The notes under the pieces are model-generated. The model worked only from the letters and a program-made list of their open reading frames with translations, was not told the DNA's origin and searched no databases. Source: Paracoccaceae bacterium (lineage in GTDB: Bacteria > Pseudomonadota > Alphaproteobacteria > Rhodobacterales > Rhodobacteraceae). From it: a stretch of DNA of 64,000 nucleotides. The stretch lies in the NCBI GenBank assembly GCA_003605175.1, contig QWDA01000013.1, positions 1-64,000 on the forward strand. Direction: 5' to 3'. Of the stretch, positions 51,289 through 59,750 are shown in pieces (position 1 is the first letter of the stretch; every line of letters begins with the position of its first letter). The translations under genes were made by a program, and so were the position numbers.

Positions 51289-52578
51289 ATGCAGACCAAC
51301 TTCACCGAAGAACAGCTCAGGGACCCGGCCACGCGGCGCGCGAACGAGGTGCTGCGCGCCTGCGTGCATTGCGGGTTCTGTACGGCCACCTGCCCGACCT
51401 ACCAGGTGCTTGGCGACGAGCTCGACAGCCCGCGCGGCCGGATCTACCTGATCAAGGACATGCTGGAGAAGGGCCGCCCCGCCGACGCCAAGACCGTCAA
51501 GCATATCGACCGCTGCCTTTCCTGCCTCGCCTGCATGTCGACCTGCCCCTCGGGCGTCCACTACATGCATCTCGTCGACCATGCCCGCGCCTGGATCGAG
51601 AAGACCTACCGGCGGCCGCCGATGGACCGGGCGCTGCGCTGGCTCCTGTCGCGCGTCCTGCCCTATCCCGGCCGGTTCCGGCTGGCGCTGGCGCTGGCCC
51701 GGCTCGGCCGGCCCTTCGCCCGGCTGATGCCCGATGCGCGGCTCCGCGCGATGTTGGAGATGGCGCCGAAGGTGATTCCGCCGGTCTCGCGCAACGACGA
51801 TCCGCAGGTCTTCCCCGCCGAGGGGGAGCGTCGGAGGCGGGTGGCGCTGATGACCGGCTGCGCCCAGCGTGCGCTCAACACCGATATCAACGACGCGACG
51901 ATACGGCTCCTGACGCGGCTCGGCTGTGAGGTGGTGGTGGCGCGGGGCATGGGCTGTTGCGGCGCCCTCGTCCACCATATGGGGCGGGAAGCAGAGAGCC
52001 ACGCCGCCGCGGCGCGCAATATCCGCGCCTGGATGGCGGAGGATCGCGGCCAGGGGCTCGACGCGATCGTCATCAACACCTCGGGCTGCGGCACGACGGT
52101 GAAGGATTACGGCCACATGTTCCGGAACGACCCGATGGCGGAGGACGCCGCACGGGTCAGCGCGCTGGCGATGGATGTCTCGGAACTGCTGATGCAGCTC
52201 GACCTGCCCGAAGGCGCACCCAGGGGGCTGAAGGTCGCCTACCACGCCGCCTGCTCGCTGCAGCATGGCCAGCAGGTCAAGACCCATCCCAAGACGCTCC
52301 TGAAACGCGCGGGATTCGAGGTGACCGAACCGCGCGATGCGCATCTCTGCTGCGGCTCGGCAGGGACCTACAACCTGATGCAGCCGGAAATCTCGGCTGA
52401 GCTGAAGGCCCGCAAGCTCGCGACGCTCGAGGAGAAATCCCCCGACCTCATCGCCGCCGGCAATATCGGCTGCATGATGCAGATCGGTTCCGCGACCGGC
52501 ATCCCCGTGGTCCATACGGTCGAACTCCTCGACTGGGCCACGGGCGGCCCGAAGCCGCCGGCGCTCGACAAACTCTGA
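51289..52578 (+). CDS. glcF: Glycolate oxidase iron-sulfur subunit GlcF
   Basis: A 429-residue protein with two [4Fe-4S] motifs, CVHCGFCTATCPTYQ and CLSCLACMSTCPSGVHY. Two CCG-type cysteine-rich domains follow (MGCCGALVHHMG, HLCCGSAGTYNLMQP). It carries electrons from GlcD/GlcE to the membrane quinone pool. It is last in glcD-glcE-GFA-glcF. Confidence 0.96.
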   Translation: MQTNFTEEQLRDPATRRANEVLRACVHCGFCTATCPTYQVLGDELDSPRGRIYLIKDMLEKGRPADAKTVKHIDRCLSCLACMSTCPSGVHYMHLVDHARAWIEKTYRRPPMDRALRWLLSRVLPYPGRFRLALALARLGRPFARLMPDARLRAMLEMAPKVIPPVSRNDDPQVFPAEGERRRRVALMTGCAQRALNTDINDATIRLLTRLGCEVVVARGMGCCGALVHHMGREAESHAAAARNIRAWMAEDRGQGLDAIVINTSGCGTTVKDYGHMFRNDPMAEDAARVSALAMDVSELLMQLDLPEGAPRGLKVAYHAACSLQHGQQVKTHPKTLLKRAGFEVTEPRDAHLCCGSAGTYNLMQPEISAELKARKLATLEEKSPDLIAAGNIGCMMQIGSATGIPVVHTVELLDWATGGPKPPALDKL

Positions 52579-52587
52579 CGCTCACGC

Positions 52588-52616
52588 CTTCATCTGGCCG
52601 AAACTACTCTGGGGGT
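52588..52616 (-). repeat. GAGTA...GGCCAGATGAAGG intergenic motif, copy 2
   Basis: On the minus strand CCCCC, AGAGTAGTTTC, then GGCCAGATGAAGG. It agrees with copy 1 (49509-49537) in all of the last 13 bases and most of the rest. It starts 10 bp after the glcF stop. Confidence 0.65.
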
Positions 52617-52633
52617 GGGGCCCGAAGGACCGA

Positions 52634-52649
52634 GGGGCAAAGCCCCCTT
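52634..52649 (+). terminator. Weak terminator after glcF
   Basis: A 5-bp stem GGGGC / GCCCC with loop AAA, followed by CTT. It is short and has only two T residues, so termination would be inefficient. Confidence 0.3.
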
Positions 52650-52764
52650 CCGCGCGCAGGCCGACACCGCAGGGCGGCGAAAGCCATTCCAATCCCCGGC
52701 GAACGGTCATATTCCTGCCCTATCCGGGCGCTAAGTCCGGACCCTGGGGGTAGGGTTGGTGAAG

Positions 52765-53586
52765 ATGCGCGCATTTCTTTGTGCGGCGGGCCTGTGCCTT
52801 CTGGGGTTCGGCCCGGCATCCGCGGGGGAGCATGACGGCCTGCGCGCCCTGGTGACGGCGAACGACACCAAGGGCTGGGAAGCGGTCGGGCGGCTCGATA
52901 TCGGCGAGACGGGGTTCTGCACCGGCGCGCTCATCGCGCCTGACCTGGTGCTCACCGCCGCCCATTGCCTGTTCGACCCCGACAGTTTCGAACGCATCGC
53001 CGACAGCGAAGTCACCTTCCTCGCCGGCTTCCGAAATGGCCGCGCCACCGCCTATCGCAACGCCAAGAGCAGCGCGATCCATCCCGACTATATCTATGAC
53101 GGCCCCCATGGCAGCGAGCACGTGGCGAGCGACATCGCGCTGATCGCGCTCGACCAGCCGATCCGCAACGGCTCGGTCCACCCGTTCAAGGTCGGCTCCC
53201 GGCCCCGCAAGGGCGCCTCGGTCCAGGTGGTCTCCTACGCCCATGACCGCGCCACGCGGCCCTCGCTGGAAGAGGCCTGCGACATTCTCGGCCGCCCGGC
53301 GGGCACGTTGGTGATGTCCTGCGACGTCGATTTCGGCTCCTCCGGCGCGCCGGTCTTCCTCGTCGAGGACGGCGAGCCGCAGATCGTCTCGGTGATCTCC
53401 GCCAAGGCCGAGGTGCGAAGCCGCCGCGTCTCGCTCGGCACCTCGCTCGCGCGGATCCTGCCCGAGCTGCGCGCGGCGCTCGACGCCGCCGCGCCCACCG
53501 TCGCCACCGCCTCGGGGCCGATGGTCAACCGCCCGGTGGACAACACGGCCCCGGGGCGTACCGGCGCCAAGTTCGTACGGCCGTAA
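52765..53586 (+). CDS. Secreted trypsin-like serine protease 1
   Basis: A 273-residue S1-type protease with signal MRAFLCAAGLCLLGFGPASA. Catalytic residues are His67 (LTAAHCLF), Asp123 (SDIALIAL) and Ser193 (GSSGAPVF in place of the usual GDSGGP). It shares GWEAVGRLD with the next gene. A Pro/Thr-rich C-terminal tail follows residue 245. It is the first of three tandem paralogues. The substrate is unknown. Confidence 0.88.
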   Translation: MRAFLCAAGLCLLGFGPASAGEHDGLRALVTANDTKGWEAVGRLDIGETGFCTGALIAPDLVLTAAHCLFDPDSFERIADSEVTFLAGFRNGRATAYRNAKSSAIHPDYIYDGPHGSEHVASDIALIALDQPIRNGSVHPFKVGSRPRKGASVQVVSYAHDRATRPSLEEACDILGRPAGTLVMSCDVDFGSSGAPVFLVEDGEPQIVSVISAKAEVRSRRVSLGTSLARILPELRAALDAAAPTVATASGPMVNRPVDNTAPGRTGAKFVRP

Positions 53587-53590
53587 CGAC

Positions 53591-54397
53591 GTGCGGCGCA
53601 GGATTCTCCTGGCCCTGGCCGTCGCGTTTCTGCCAGGCGCAGCGCCCGCCAACCCCCTGAAATCGCTAACTGACCGCGCCGACATTCTCGGCTGGGAGGC
53701 GGTCGGCCGGCTCGATCTCGAGGGAAGGGGCTATTGCAGCGCCGCGCTGATCGCCCCCGACACGGTGATGACCGCCGCCCATTGCGTGTTCGACGGCGCG
53801 GGCGAACGGATCGCCCCCGCCATCCTGCGCTTCCAGGCCGGGCTTCGCGACGGCGCGACGATCGCCGCCTCGGCGGTGGCCCGGGTGGCGGTCTCGCCGC
53901 ATTACGATCCGGAGGAGCCGACCTCGGCCGAGAGCACGCGCCACGACGTGGCGCTCCTCAGGCTCGCGGAGCCGATCCCGGCCACCACCGCCGACCCGTT
54001 CCCGCTCGCTCCGAGCGCCGGGCCGGGACAAAAGGTCACCGTTCTCTCCTACGGGCGCGGCCGCTCGAATGCGATGTCACGCGAGATCGGCTGCAAGATC
54101 CTCGCCACCGGCCAGCGGCTGATGGCCTTCGACTGCACCGCGCATCCCGGCTCCTCGGGTGCGCCGATCTTCGACATGTCGGGGCCGAGCCCCGAGATCG
54201 TCTCGATCGTCTCGGGCGTGGGCACCTATGAGGGCCGGCCGGCGGTCTACGGCATGGCGCTGAACCAGCTCGTGGCAGAGCTCACCCGCGCCTTCCGCAC
54301 CGGCGAGGGCGTCTGGCCCGAGCCCGAGCGCGCGACGCGCCGGGTGATCGGCACGTCGGAGCGCAATGCCGGGTCGGCCCGCTTCCTGCGCCCCTGA
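53591..54397 (+). CDS. Secreted trypsin-like serine protease 2
   Basis: A 268-residue paralogue of the preceding protease, with signal MRRRILLALAVAFLPGAAPA. The triad is His64 (TAAHCVF), Asp119 (RHDVALLRL) and Ser189 (PGSSGAPIF). GWEAVGRLDLEGRGYC matches protease 1. It starts with GTG 4 bp after the upstream stop, so the two are co-translated. Confidence 0.87.
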   Translation: MRRRILLALAVAFLPGAAPANPLKSLTDRADILGWEAVGRLDLEGRGYCSAALIAPDTVMTAAHCVFDGAGERIAPAILRFQAGLRDGATIAASAVARVAVSPHYDPEEPTSAESTRHDVALLRLAEPIPATTADPFPLAPSAGPGQKVTVLSYGRGRSNAMSREIGCKILATGQRLMAFDCTAHPGSSGAPIFDMSGPSPEIVSIVSGVGTYEGRPAVYGMALNQLVAELTRAFRTGEGVWPEPERATRRVIGTSERNAGSARFLRP

Positions 54398-54437
54398 CCG
54401 CTTGACCCTGCGCCCGGGCTGGCGCCTTCTGGCGCCC

Positions 54438-55133
54438 ATGCGCGCGCTTTGCCTCGCCCTCCTTCTCGCCGCCACCGCCCCCGGCCCGGTCCGGGCCGAG
54501 GGCCCGCCGCCGATGGCCGGCGCGGGGCTCCTGGAGCGCGACGGGCGCACCGATTGCAGCGCCGTCCTGGTCGCGCCCGATCTCGTCGCCACCGCCGGCC
54601 ATTGCGTCGCCGGAAAGACCCTCGCCGCCGAGGGCGGCGCGGACAGGATCCGCTTTCACACCGGCGGCTATCCCGGCCACCCCTCCCTCGCCCGCACGGC
54701 GACCCGGATCTTGCGGCACCCGCTCGACCTCACGGCGCGGGCGACCGGCGGGCGGATCCTGACCGCCGATCTGGCGCTTCTGGAACTCGACACGCCGGTG
54801 CCGCCCGGGATCGCCCTGCCGCTTGCCTGGGGCGAACCGGCCCAGGTCGGCGAGCGGCTCCTGGTCGCCTCCTATCCCGGCGGGCGCGGCGAAAGGGCAA
54901 GGGAACGCCTCTGCGAAGTCACCGAGGCCGACGGTTCGCTCGCGCGGCTCGCCTGCCGGGTGGTGCCCGGGGAATCGGGCGCGCCGGTGGTGCGACTCAC
55001 CCCCGAAGGCCCGGAGATCGCGGCGATGGTCGTCGCCATGTCGAAGGAGGGCCGGCAGCCCTACGCGCTGACGGTGCAGGCCCGGACGCGGCTCCTGCAA
55101 CTGGCCGCCGTCTGGGGGCTCACCCCCCCTTGA
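54438..55133 (+). CDS. Secreted trypsin-like serine protease 3
   Basis: A 231-residue, more divergent paralogue with signal MRALCLALLLAATAPGPVRA. The triad is His55 (TAGHCVA), Asp111 (ADLALLEL) and Ser180 (PGESGAPVV). It lacks the GWEAVGRLD segment. The ATG at 54438 is chosen because it begins the signal; an upstream TTG could extend it. An RpoH-type promoter for hsp20 overlaps its stop codon. Confidence 0.85.
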   Translation: MRALCLALLLAATAPGPVRAEGPPPMAGAGLLERDGRTDCSAVLVAPDLVATAGHCVAGKTLAAEGGADRIRFHTGGYPGHPSLARTATRILRHPLDLTARATGGRILTADLALLELDTPVPPGIALPLAWGEPAQVGERLLVASYPGGRGERARERLCEVTEADGSLARLACRVVPGESGAPVVRLTPEGPEIAAMVVAMSKEGRQPYALTVQARTRLLQLAAVWGLTPP

Positions 55134-55157
55134 ACCGGTTTTTACCGCTTCCTACCT
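55129..55157 (+). promoter_or_regulatory. RpoH (heat-shock) promoter for hsp20
   Basis: CTTG (55129-55132, within CTTGAA), an 18-bp spacer and CCTACCT (55151-55157) resemble the alphaproteobacterial sigma-32 consensus CTTG-N17/18-CYTAYNT. The predicted leader before hsp20 is about 90 nt. I see no convincing RNA thermometer pairing to the ribosome binding site. Confidence 0.6.
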
Positions 55158-55253
55158 AATCCCTGCCGGGCGCCGAGAACGGGCCCGGCATCACCGAGGC
55201 GCCCGTCCGGATGGAGGGCGCAGACATCGTTGTCGCTCAATGGAGGATGACCC

Positions 55254-55712
55254 ATGCGTACGTTCGATCTTGCACCGCTTTACCGCGCCACCGTCGGCTT
55301 CGACCGCGTCGCCGACCTGATGGACCGGGTTCTGGCCGATACCGCGACGGCCGCCACCTATCCGCCCTACAATATCGAGAAGACCGACGAGAATGCCTAC
55401 CGCATCTCGATCGCCGTCGCCGGTTTCTCCGATGAAGATCTTTCGGTCGAGGTCCGCGAAGGCGCGCTGATCGTGTCGGCGAAGAAAGCCGACGAGGACG
55501 ACACCCGCACCTATCTGCATCGCGGCATCGCGACCCGCGCCTTCGAGCGCCGCTTCGCGCTGGCCGACCATGTCCGCGTCGACGGGGCGAGCACCCTGAA
55601 CGGGATGCTGCATATCGACCTGGTGCGGGAAGTGCCCGAGGCGCTGAAGCCGCGCCGGATCGCCATCGCCAAGGGAGATACGGTCAATACGCAGGCGCTT
55701 GCCGCCGAATAG
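55254..55712 (+). CDS. ibpA: Small heat-shock protein (Hsp20/IbpA type)
   Basis: A 152-residue alpha-crystallin chaperone. The domain runs from YPPYNIEKTDENAYRISIAVAGFSDEDLSVEV through RGIATRAFERRFALADHVRVDGASTLNGMLHIDLVRE. The N-terminus MRTFDLAPLYRATVGFDRV is typical of IbpA. GGAGGATGACCC precedes the ATG. It binds unfolding proteins in the cytoplasm; a heat-shock promoter lies upstream. Confidence 0.95.
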   Translation: MRTFDLAPLYRATVGFDRVADLMDRVLADTATAATYPPYNIEKTDENAYRISIAVAGFSDEDLSVEVREGALIVSAKKADEDDTRTYLHRGIATRAFERRFALADHVRVDGASTLNGMLHIDLVREVPEALKPRRIAIAKGDTVNTQALAAE

Positions 55713-55834
55713 GTCTCCCGGCACTGAAAACCGACAGCGCCCGGCCGGTGGCCGGGCGCCTCCTCGCTGTGCCACCCTCCCCCTCGGTCCCCCTCCCAGA
55801 GGAGGGGGAGGCGGCACCGTCGCCGCCGTCGCCG

Positions 55835-55869
55835 CCCCTCTCCCGGCGGGAGAGGGGATGGGGGAGGGC
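55835..55869. repeat. CCCTCTCCC palindromic repeat, copy 2
   Basis: A 10-bp stem (55835-55844 with 55848-55857, loop GGC), followed by ATGGGGGAGGG. It is the inverted counterpart of 37088-37123. A second GC-rich hairpin (about 55769-55815) lies beside it. Both stand between the ends of the convergent hsp20 and symporter genes and may end both transcripts. Confidence 0.75.
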
Positions 55870-55874
55870 ATCGC

Positions 55875-57347
55875 TCAGGCCGGGACCGCGTCTCCGTCGG
55901 GCATCGCCCGCGCGCCGCTTTCCGGGTCGCGCCCGGTCCAGGCGCTGCGGTCGAGATCGAGATCCGGGAAATCGTCCGGGTTCAGGACCGGCCGGGCCAC
56001 GCCCGCTGCCACCTGCCGGTTGAAGTCCCTCAGGATCCGGATGCAGGTGGGCAGGAGCATCATCAGCACCACCAGGTTCACCAGCGCCAGGATCCCCATC
56101 ATCGGGTCGGAGAAGAAGAACACCGCCGTCGCCCCGGGCGCGGTGGCGCCAAGGAACACGATCCCGATGATGATCACCCGGAACACGTTCAGCGCCATCG
56201 GGTTCCCGGTGATCACCGAGAGCGCGTTCTCGCCCAGGTAGTAGTTGTAGATGATCGAACTGAAGGCGAAGAGCAGGATCATCAGGGTAAGGAAGTATTG
56301 CGACCAGCCGCCCAGATGCGAGACCAGCGATTGCTGGGTCAGCGCGATGCCGTCGATTCCCTCGGCCCCCGGCACATAGACGTCGCCCAGAAGGATGATG
56401 AAGGCTGTGCAGGAGCAGATGAAGATCGTGTCGATGAAGACCGAGAGCGACTGCGTGATGCCCTGGCTGATCGGGTGCAGCACGTCCGCCGTCGCCGCCA
56501 CGTTCGGCGCCGAGCCGAGCCCTGCCTCGTTCGAGAAGAGGCCGCGCCGGAGCCCCTGCGCCAGCGCCGCGCCCATGCCGCCGCCAACCGCCTCGCGGAA
56601 GCCGAAGGCGTTCGAGACGATATCGACGATCACCCCGGGAACCGAGGCGATGTTGATCAGGATGACGATCAGCGCCATCAGGATGTAGCCCACCGCCATG
56701 AACGGCACGACGATATCGGCCGCCTTGGCGATCCGGTGGATCCCGCCGAACACGATGAAGCCCGCCACGACGGCGAGGACCGCGCCGGTCACGAACCGGC
56801 TGATGCCGAGGCTGTCGGCGGCGGCGCCGGCCACCGTGTTGCCCTGGAAGGCGTTGAAGCCGAGGCCGAAGGCGGCGATCAGGCAGACCGCGTAGACGAT
56901 GGCGAGCCAGCGGTATTCCTCGCCGAGCCCGTGCAGGATCGACCGAGCCGGGCCGCCGCGGAACATGCCATCGGGCTCGCGCCGCTTGAAAAGCTGCGCG
57001 AGCGAGCATTCCACGAGGCTCGTCGCCATGCCCACGAGCGCAATCATCCACATCCAGAACACCGCGCCGGGACCGCCGAGGGTGATCGCCACCGCGACAC
57101 CCGCGATATTGCCGCCGCCGACCCGCCCGCCGACCGAGATCAAGAGCGCCTCGCGCGCCGAGATCGCGTTCGGATCCGCCGACTCGCTGCCCGTGGCGAG
57201 CACGCTGAACATGCGCCTGAAGTACTTGATCTGCACGAACCCGGTCAGGGCCGTGATGAAGACACCGAAGACGACCAGCAGCGGGATGAGAGACCATCCC
57301 CAGGTCAGGTCGCCGATTGCGCCGAAAATTCCCTCAAGTGCCGCCAT
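55875..57347 (-). CDS. Sodium:amino acid symporter (AGCS/DagA family)
   Basis: A 490-residue inner-membrane transporter with about eleven helices. AGCS signatures are VGGRVGGGNIAGVAVAITLGGPGAVFWMWMIALVGM, RGLFSNEAGLGSAPNVAATAD and FAFSSIIYNYYLGENAL. It takes up alanine, glycine or a related amino acid with Na+. The ATG at 57347 has GGAGGGGG upstream. It is monocistronic and ends in palindromic repeats. Confidence 0.93.
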   Translation of the reverse strand: MAALEGIFGAIGDLTWGWSLIPLLVVFGVFITALTGFVQIKYFRRMFSVLATGSESADPNAISAREALLISVGGRVGGGNIAGVAVAITLGGPGAVFWMWMIALVGMATSLVECSLAQLFKRREPDGMFRGGPARSILHGLGEEYRWLAIVYAVCLIAAFGLGFNAFQGNTVAGAAADSLGISRFVTGAVLAVVAGFIVFGGIHRIAKAADIVVPFMAVGYILMALIVILINIASVPGVIVDIVSNAFGFREAVGGGMGAALAQGLRRGLFSNEAGLGSAPNVAATADVLHPISQGITQSLSVFIDTIFICSCTAFIILLGDVYVPGAEGIDGIALTQQSLVSHLGGWSQYFLTLMILLFAFSSIIYNYYLGENALSVITGNPMALNVFRVIIIGIVFLGATAPGATAVFFFSDPMMGILALVNLVVLMMLLPTCIRILRDFNRQVAAGVARPVLNPDDFPDLDLDRSAWTGRDPESGARAMPDGDAVPA

Positions 57348-57611
57348 GGCCCCCTCCTGCGAGTTTCCGTGATTCTTCAAGACTAAACCGGGGGTTGCAC
57401 CCAGGTCACGGGCAAAAGCGTCAAGGGGCAGCGGCCGCGTGCGGGACCGACAGGGCAAGGTCCCGCCAATGGCCATGCCTTCGCCGCAACAGTGCCGGCG
57501 CCTCGGGCGCCGGACCAGTTGTCAGGCCAGCGCCCGCGCCCGATAGTCGGCTCCGGGCCCGGCCGCAGGACGTGGCGGGGCGGCAACGCGAATGAACGGA
57601 GGATGGCGGGG

Positions 57612-58019
57612 ATGAGCCTTCTCGATGTGACGAAAAAGGGGCTGGCGATCGGGCTTTCGGTCCAGATGGTCCTGACCTTCCAGCTGAGCACCATGGCGCA
57701 GGCCGAGATGCTCACCACCGAAGCGGCGATCTCGAAATACGCGGCCTATCAGGACCGCGAATTCCTAATGGGCGAGTTGCGCAAGGACGAGGTGCGCGAC
57801 GAGATGATCCGTCTCGGCGTCGACCCGGCCGAGGCCGAGGCGCGCCTCGCCGCGCTCTCCGATGACGAAATCGCCTCCATGGTCCGCCAGATGGACGAGG
57901 ACTCCGCCGGCGCGGGCGGCCTCGTCGGCGCGCTCCTGACGGTGTTCGTGATCCTGCTCGTGACGGACCTGTTGTGCCTGACCCGCGTGTTCCGGTTCAC
58001 CCGGTGCGGGATCCGCTGA
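57612..58019 (+). CDS. PA2779-family membrane protein
   Basis: A 135-residue protein. An N-terminal hydrophobic segment (GLAIGLSVQMVLTFQL) is followed by a helical region and LGVDPAEAEARLAALSDDEIASMVRQMDE, then a C-terminal membrane helix (VGALLTVFVILLVTDLLCLTRVF). It resembles the Pseudomonas PA2779 family, whose members lie beside a PA2778-type cysteine peptidase, as here. The ATG at 57612 is 9 bp after GGAGG. Function unknown. Confidence 0.8.
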   Translation: MSLLDVTKKGLAIGLSVQMVLTFQLSTMAQAEMLTTEAAISKYAAYQDREFLMGELRKDEVRDEMIRLGVDPAEAEARLAALSDDEIASMVRQMDEDSAGAGGLVGALLTVFVILLVTDLLCLTRVFRFTRCGIR

Positions 58020-58846
58020 GGCGCTTCCCGCGCAGAACCCTGCTGCTCTCGGCTCCGGCGCTGCTTCTTGGCTGTGCCGGGCCGGCTGATCGCACGATCC
58101 GGCTCCCCGCGGGCCTGCCCGCGCGTGCCTCGGTGCCCGGCGTGCCGCTGATCCGCCAGAACGCCTATTATTGCGGCCCCGCCGCGCTCGCCATGGTGCT
58201 GCAGTGGGCGGGCCGGGACGTGTCGCAGGACGAGATCGCCGCGCAGGCGTTCTCGCCCGGCGCGCGGGGCAGCTACACCGCCGACATGACCGGCGCCGCG
58301 CGCCGACGCGGGCAGCTGGCGCTCGGCCTCTCCACCCTGCCCGCGCTCCTCGGCGAGGTGGCGGCGGGCAACCCGGTTATCGTGTTCCAGAATCTCGGCC
58401 TCGCCTGGGCGCCTGTCTGGCACTACGCGGTCGTCACCGGCTACGATCTCGGAATGCCGGCCGTGTTCCTGCATTCGGGCGAGCGCGACCGGATGGTTAT
58501 GCCGCTCCCCCTGTTCCTCAAGACCTGGTCGCGCGGCGACCGATGGGCCCTGGTCGTCCTGCCACCCGACCGGATGCCTGCCACGGATGACGAGGTCGGG
58601 CTCCTCCGCGCCGCGGCGGCGCTGGAGCGGGTCGGGCAGCCCCGGGCGGCGGCCGCGGTCTACGAGAACGGCGCGGTGCGCTGGCCGGGCAACTGGCTCT
58701 GGCCCTACGGGCTCGGCAATGCGCGCTACCAGGCGGGCGATCTCCGCGGCGCCGAACGCGCTTATCGCCGCGCGCTGGCGGTGGACCCGTCGGTGCCGGA
58801 AGTGCGGAACAACCTCAAGGAAGTGCGGGCCGAACTCGCCGGCTGA
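58004..58846 (+). CDS. PA2778-family cysteine peptidase lipoprotein (C39-like) with TPR
   Basis: A 280-residue lipoprotein with a lipobox at ALLLGC (Cys24). The peptidase C39-like domain has the nucleophile in QNAYYCGPAALAMVLQWAG (Cys57) and His in APVWHYAVVTGYD (His140). A C-terminal TPR-like region ends GDLRGAERAYRRALAVDPSVPEVRNNLKEV. It overlaps the PA2779 gene by 16 bp with a GTG start. The pair may process or recognise a peptide at the envelope; the substrate is unknown. Confidence 0.82.
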   Translation: MRDPLRRFPRRTLLLSAPALLLGCAGPADRTIRLPAGLPARASVPGVPLIRQNAYYCGPAALAMVLQWAGRDVSQDEIAAQAFSPGARGSYTADMTGAARRRGQLALGLSTLPALLGEVAAGNPVIVFQNLGLAWAPVWHYAVVTGYDLGMPAVFLHSGERDRMVMPLPLFLKTWSRGDRWALVVLPPDRMPATDDEVGLLRAAAALERVGQPRAAAAVYENGAVRWPGNWLWPYGLGNARYQAGDLRGAERAYRRALAVDPSVPEVRNNLKEVRAELAG

Positions 58847-58854
58847 CCCAAAGG

Positions 58855-58881
58855 AAAAGGCCGCGCGGAGGGCGCGGCCTT
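58855..58881 (-). terminator. Rho-independent terminator of rpsD
   Basis: An 8-bp stem GGCCGCGC / GCGCGGCC with a 5-nt loop. On the minus strand it is followed by TTTT, so it ends the rpsD transcript 26 bp after its stop. The plus-strand peptidase gene ends at the other side, but only two T residues serve that direction. Confidence 0.85.
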
Positions 58882-58906
58882 CGAACCGTTCCGAACCTGA
58901 AGCGGC

Positions 58907-59527
58907 TCAGTTCTTCGCGTAGTATTCCACGACGAGGTTCGGCTCCATCATCACCGGGTAGGGCACGTCGCCCAGGGCCGGCTGGCGCACGAAGGTCGCG
59001 ACCATCTTGGAGTGATCAGCCTCGATGTAGTCGGGCACGTCGCGCTCGGCGAGCCCGACCGCTTCCAGCACCGTGGCGAGCTGCTTCGACTTGTCGCGCA
59101 CCTCGATCACGTCGCCTTCCTTGACGCGGTAGGAGGGGATGTTCACCCGCTTGCCGTTCACCTTGACATGGCCGTGGTTCACGAACTGGCGTGCGGCGAA
59201 CATGGTGGGAACGAATTTCGCGCGGTAGACCACCGCGTCGAGCCGGCGCTCCAGGAGGCCCACCAGGTTCTCGCCGGTGTCGCCCTTGACCCGCGCGGCT
59301 TCCGCGTAGATCCGCTTGAACTGCTTCTCGGTCAGGTCGCCGTAGTAGCCCTTGAGCTTCTGCTTGGCGCGGAGCTGGATGCCGAAATCCGAGAGCTTGC
59401 CCTTGCGGCGCTGGCCGTGCTGGCCGGGGCCGTATTCGCGGCGGTTGACCGGGGATTTCGGACGGCCCCAGATGTTCTCGCCCATCCGGCGGTCGATCTT
59501 GTACTTGGCAGACGTGCGTTTCGTCAC
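58907..59527 (-). CDS. rpsD: Ribosomal protein S4
   Basis: A 206-residue 30S protein that starts 30S assembly on 16S rRNA. It begins [21 protein letters not shown] and has the S4 RNA-binding domain [56 protein letters not shown]. Start is GTG at 59527 with AAGGAGATCAGCC upstream; in-frame sequence further upstream is leader. It is monocistronic, as is usual in alphaproteobacteria. Confidence 0.97.
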   Translation of the reverse strand: MTKRTSAKYKIDRRMGENIWGRPKSPVNRREYGPGQHGQRRKGKLSDFGIQLRAKQKLKGYYGDLTEKQFKRIYAEAARVKGDTGENLVGLLERRLDAVVYRAKFVPTMFAARQFVNHGHVKVNGKRVNIPSYRVKEGDVIEVRDKSKQLATVLEAVGLAERDVPDYIEADHSKMVATFVRQPALGDVPYPVMMEPNLVVEYYAKN

Positions 59528-59750
59528 GGCTGATCTCCTTCTTTTGTGCTCGCGCAGCCTTGTCCGAAAACCGGTTCCCACTTTTCGGGGTGCGCTCGGG
59601 CGCCCCATGGAAACGTCGCAACGGTCGGACCGCGCAATATGAAGGGCGTTGTCCTCTGGCACTCCGCTTTCGCGTCATCCCGACAGGCATCCCCTCGCGG
59701 GGGCCACCAACACCAATGAAGGCGCGCTTATAAGGCCTGGTCCGCGCGAG

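Noticed and set aside
55158-55253. ROSE-type RNA thermometer in the hsp20 leader
   Set aside because: A hairpin GCGCCC / GGGCGC exists near 55200-55222, but I found no segment that clearly pairs with the ribosome binding site.
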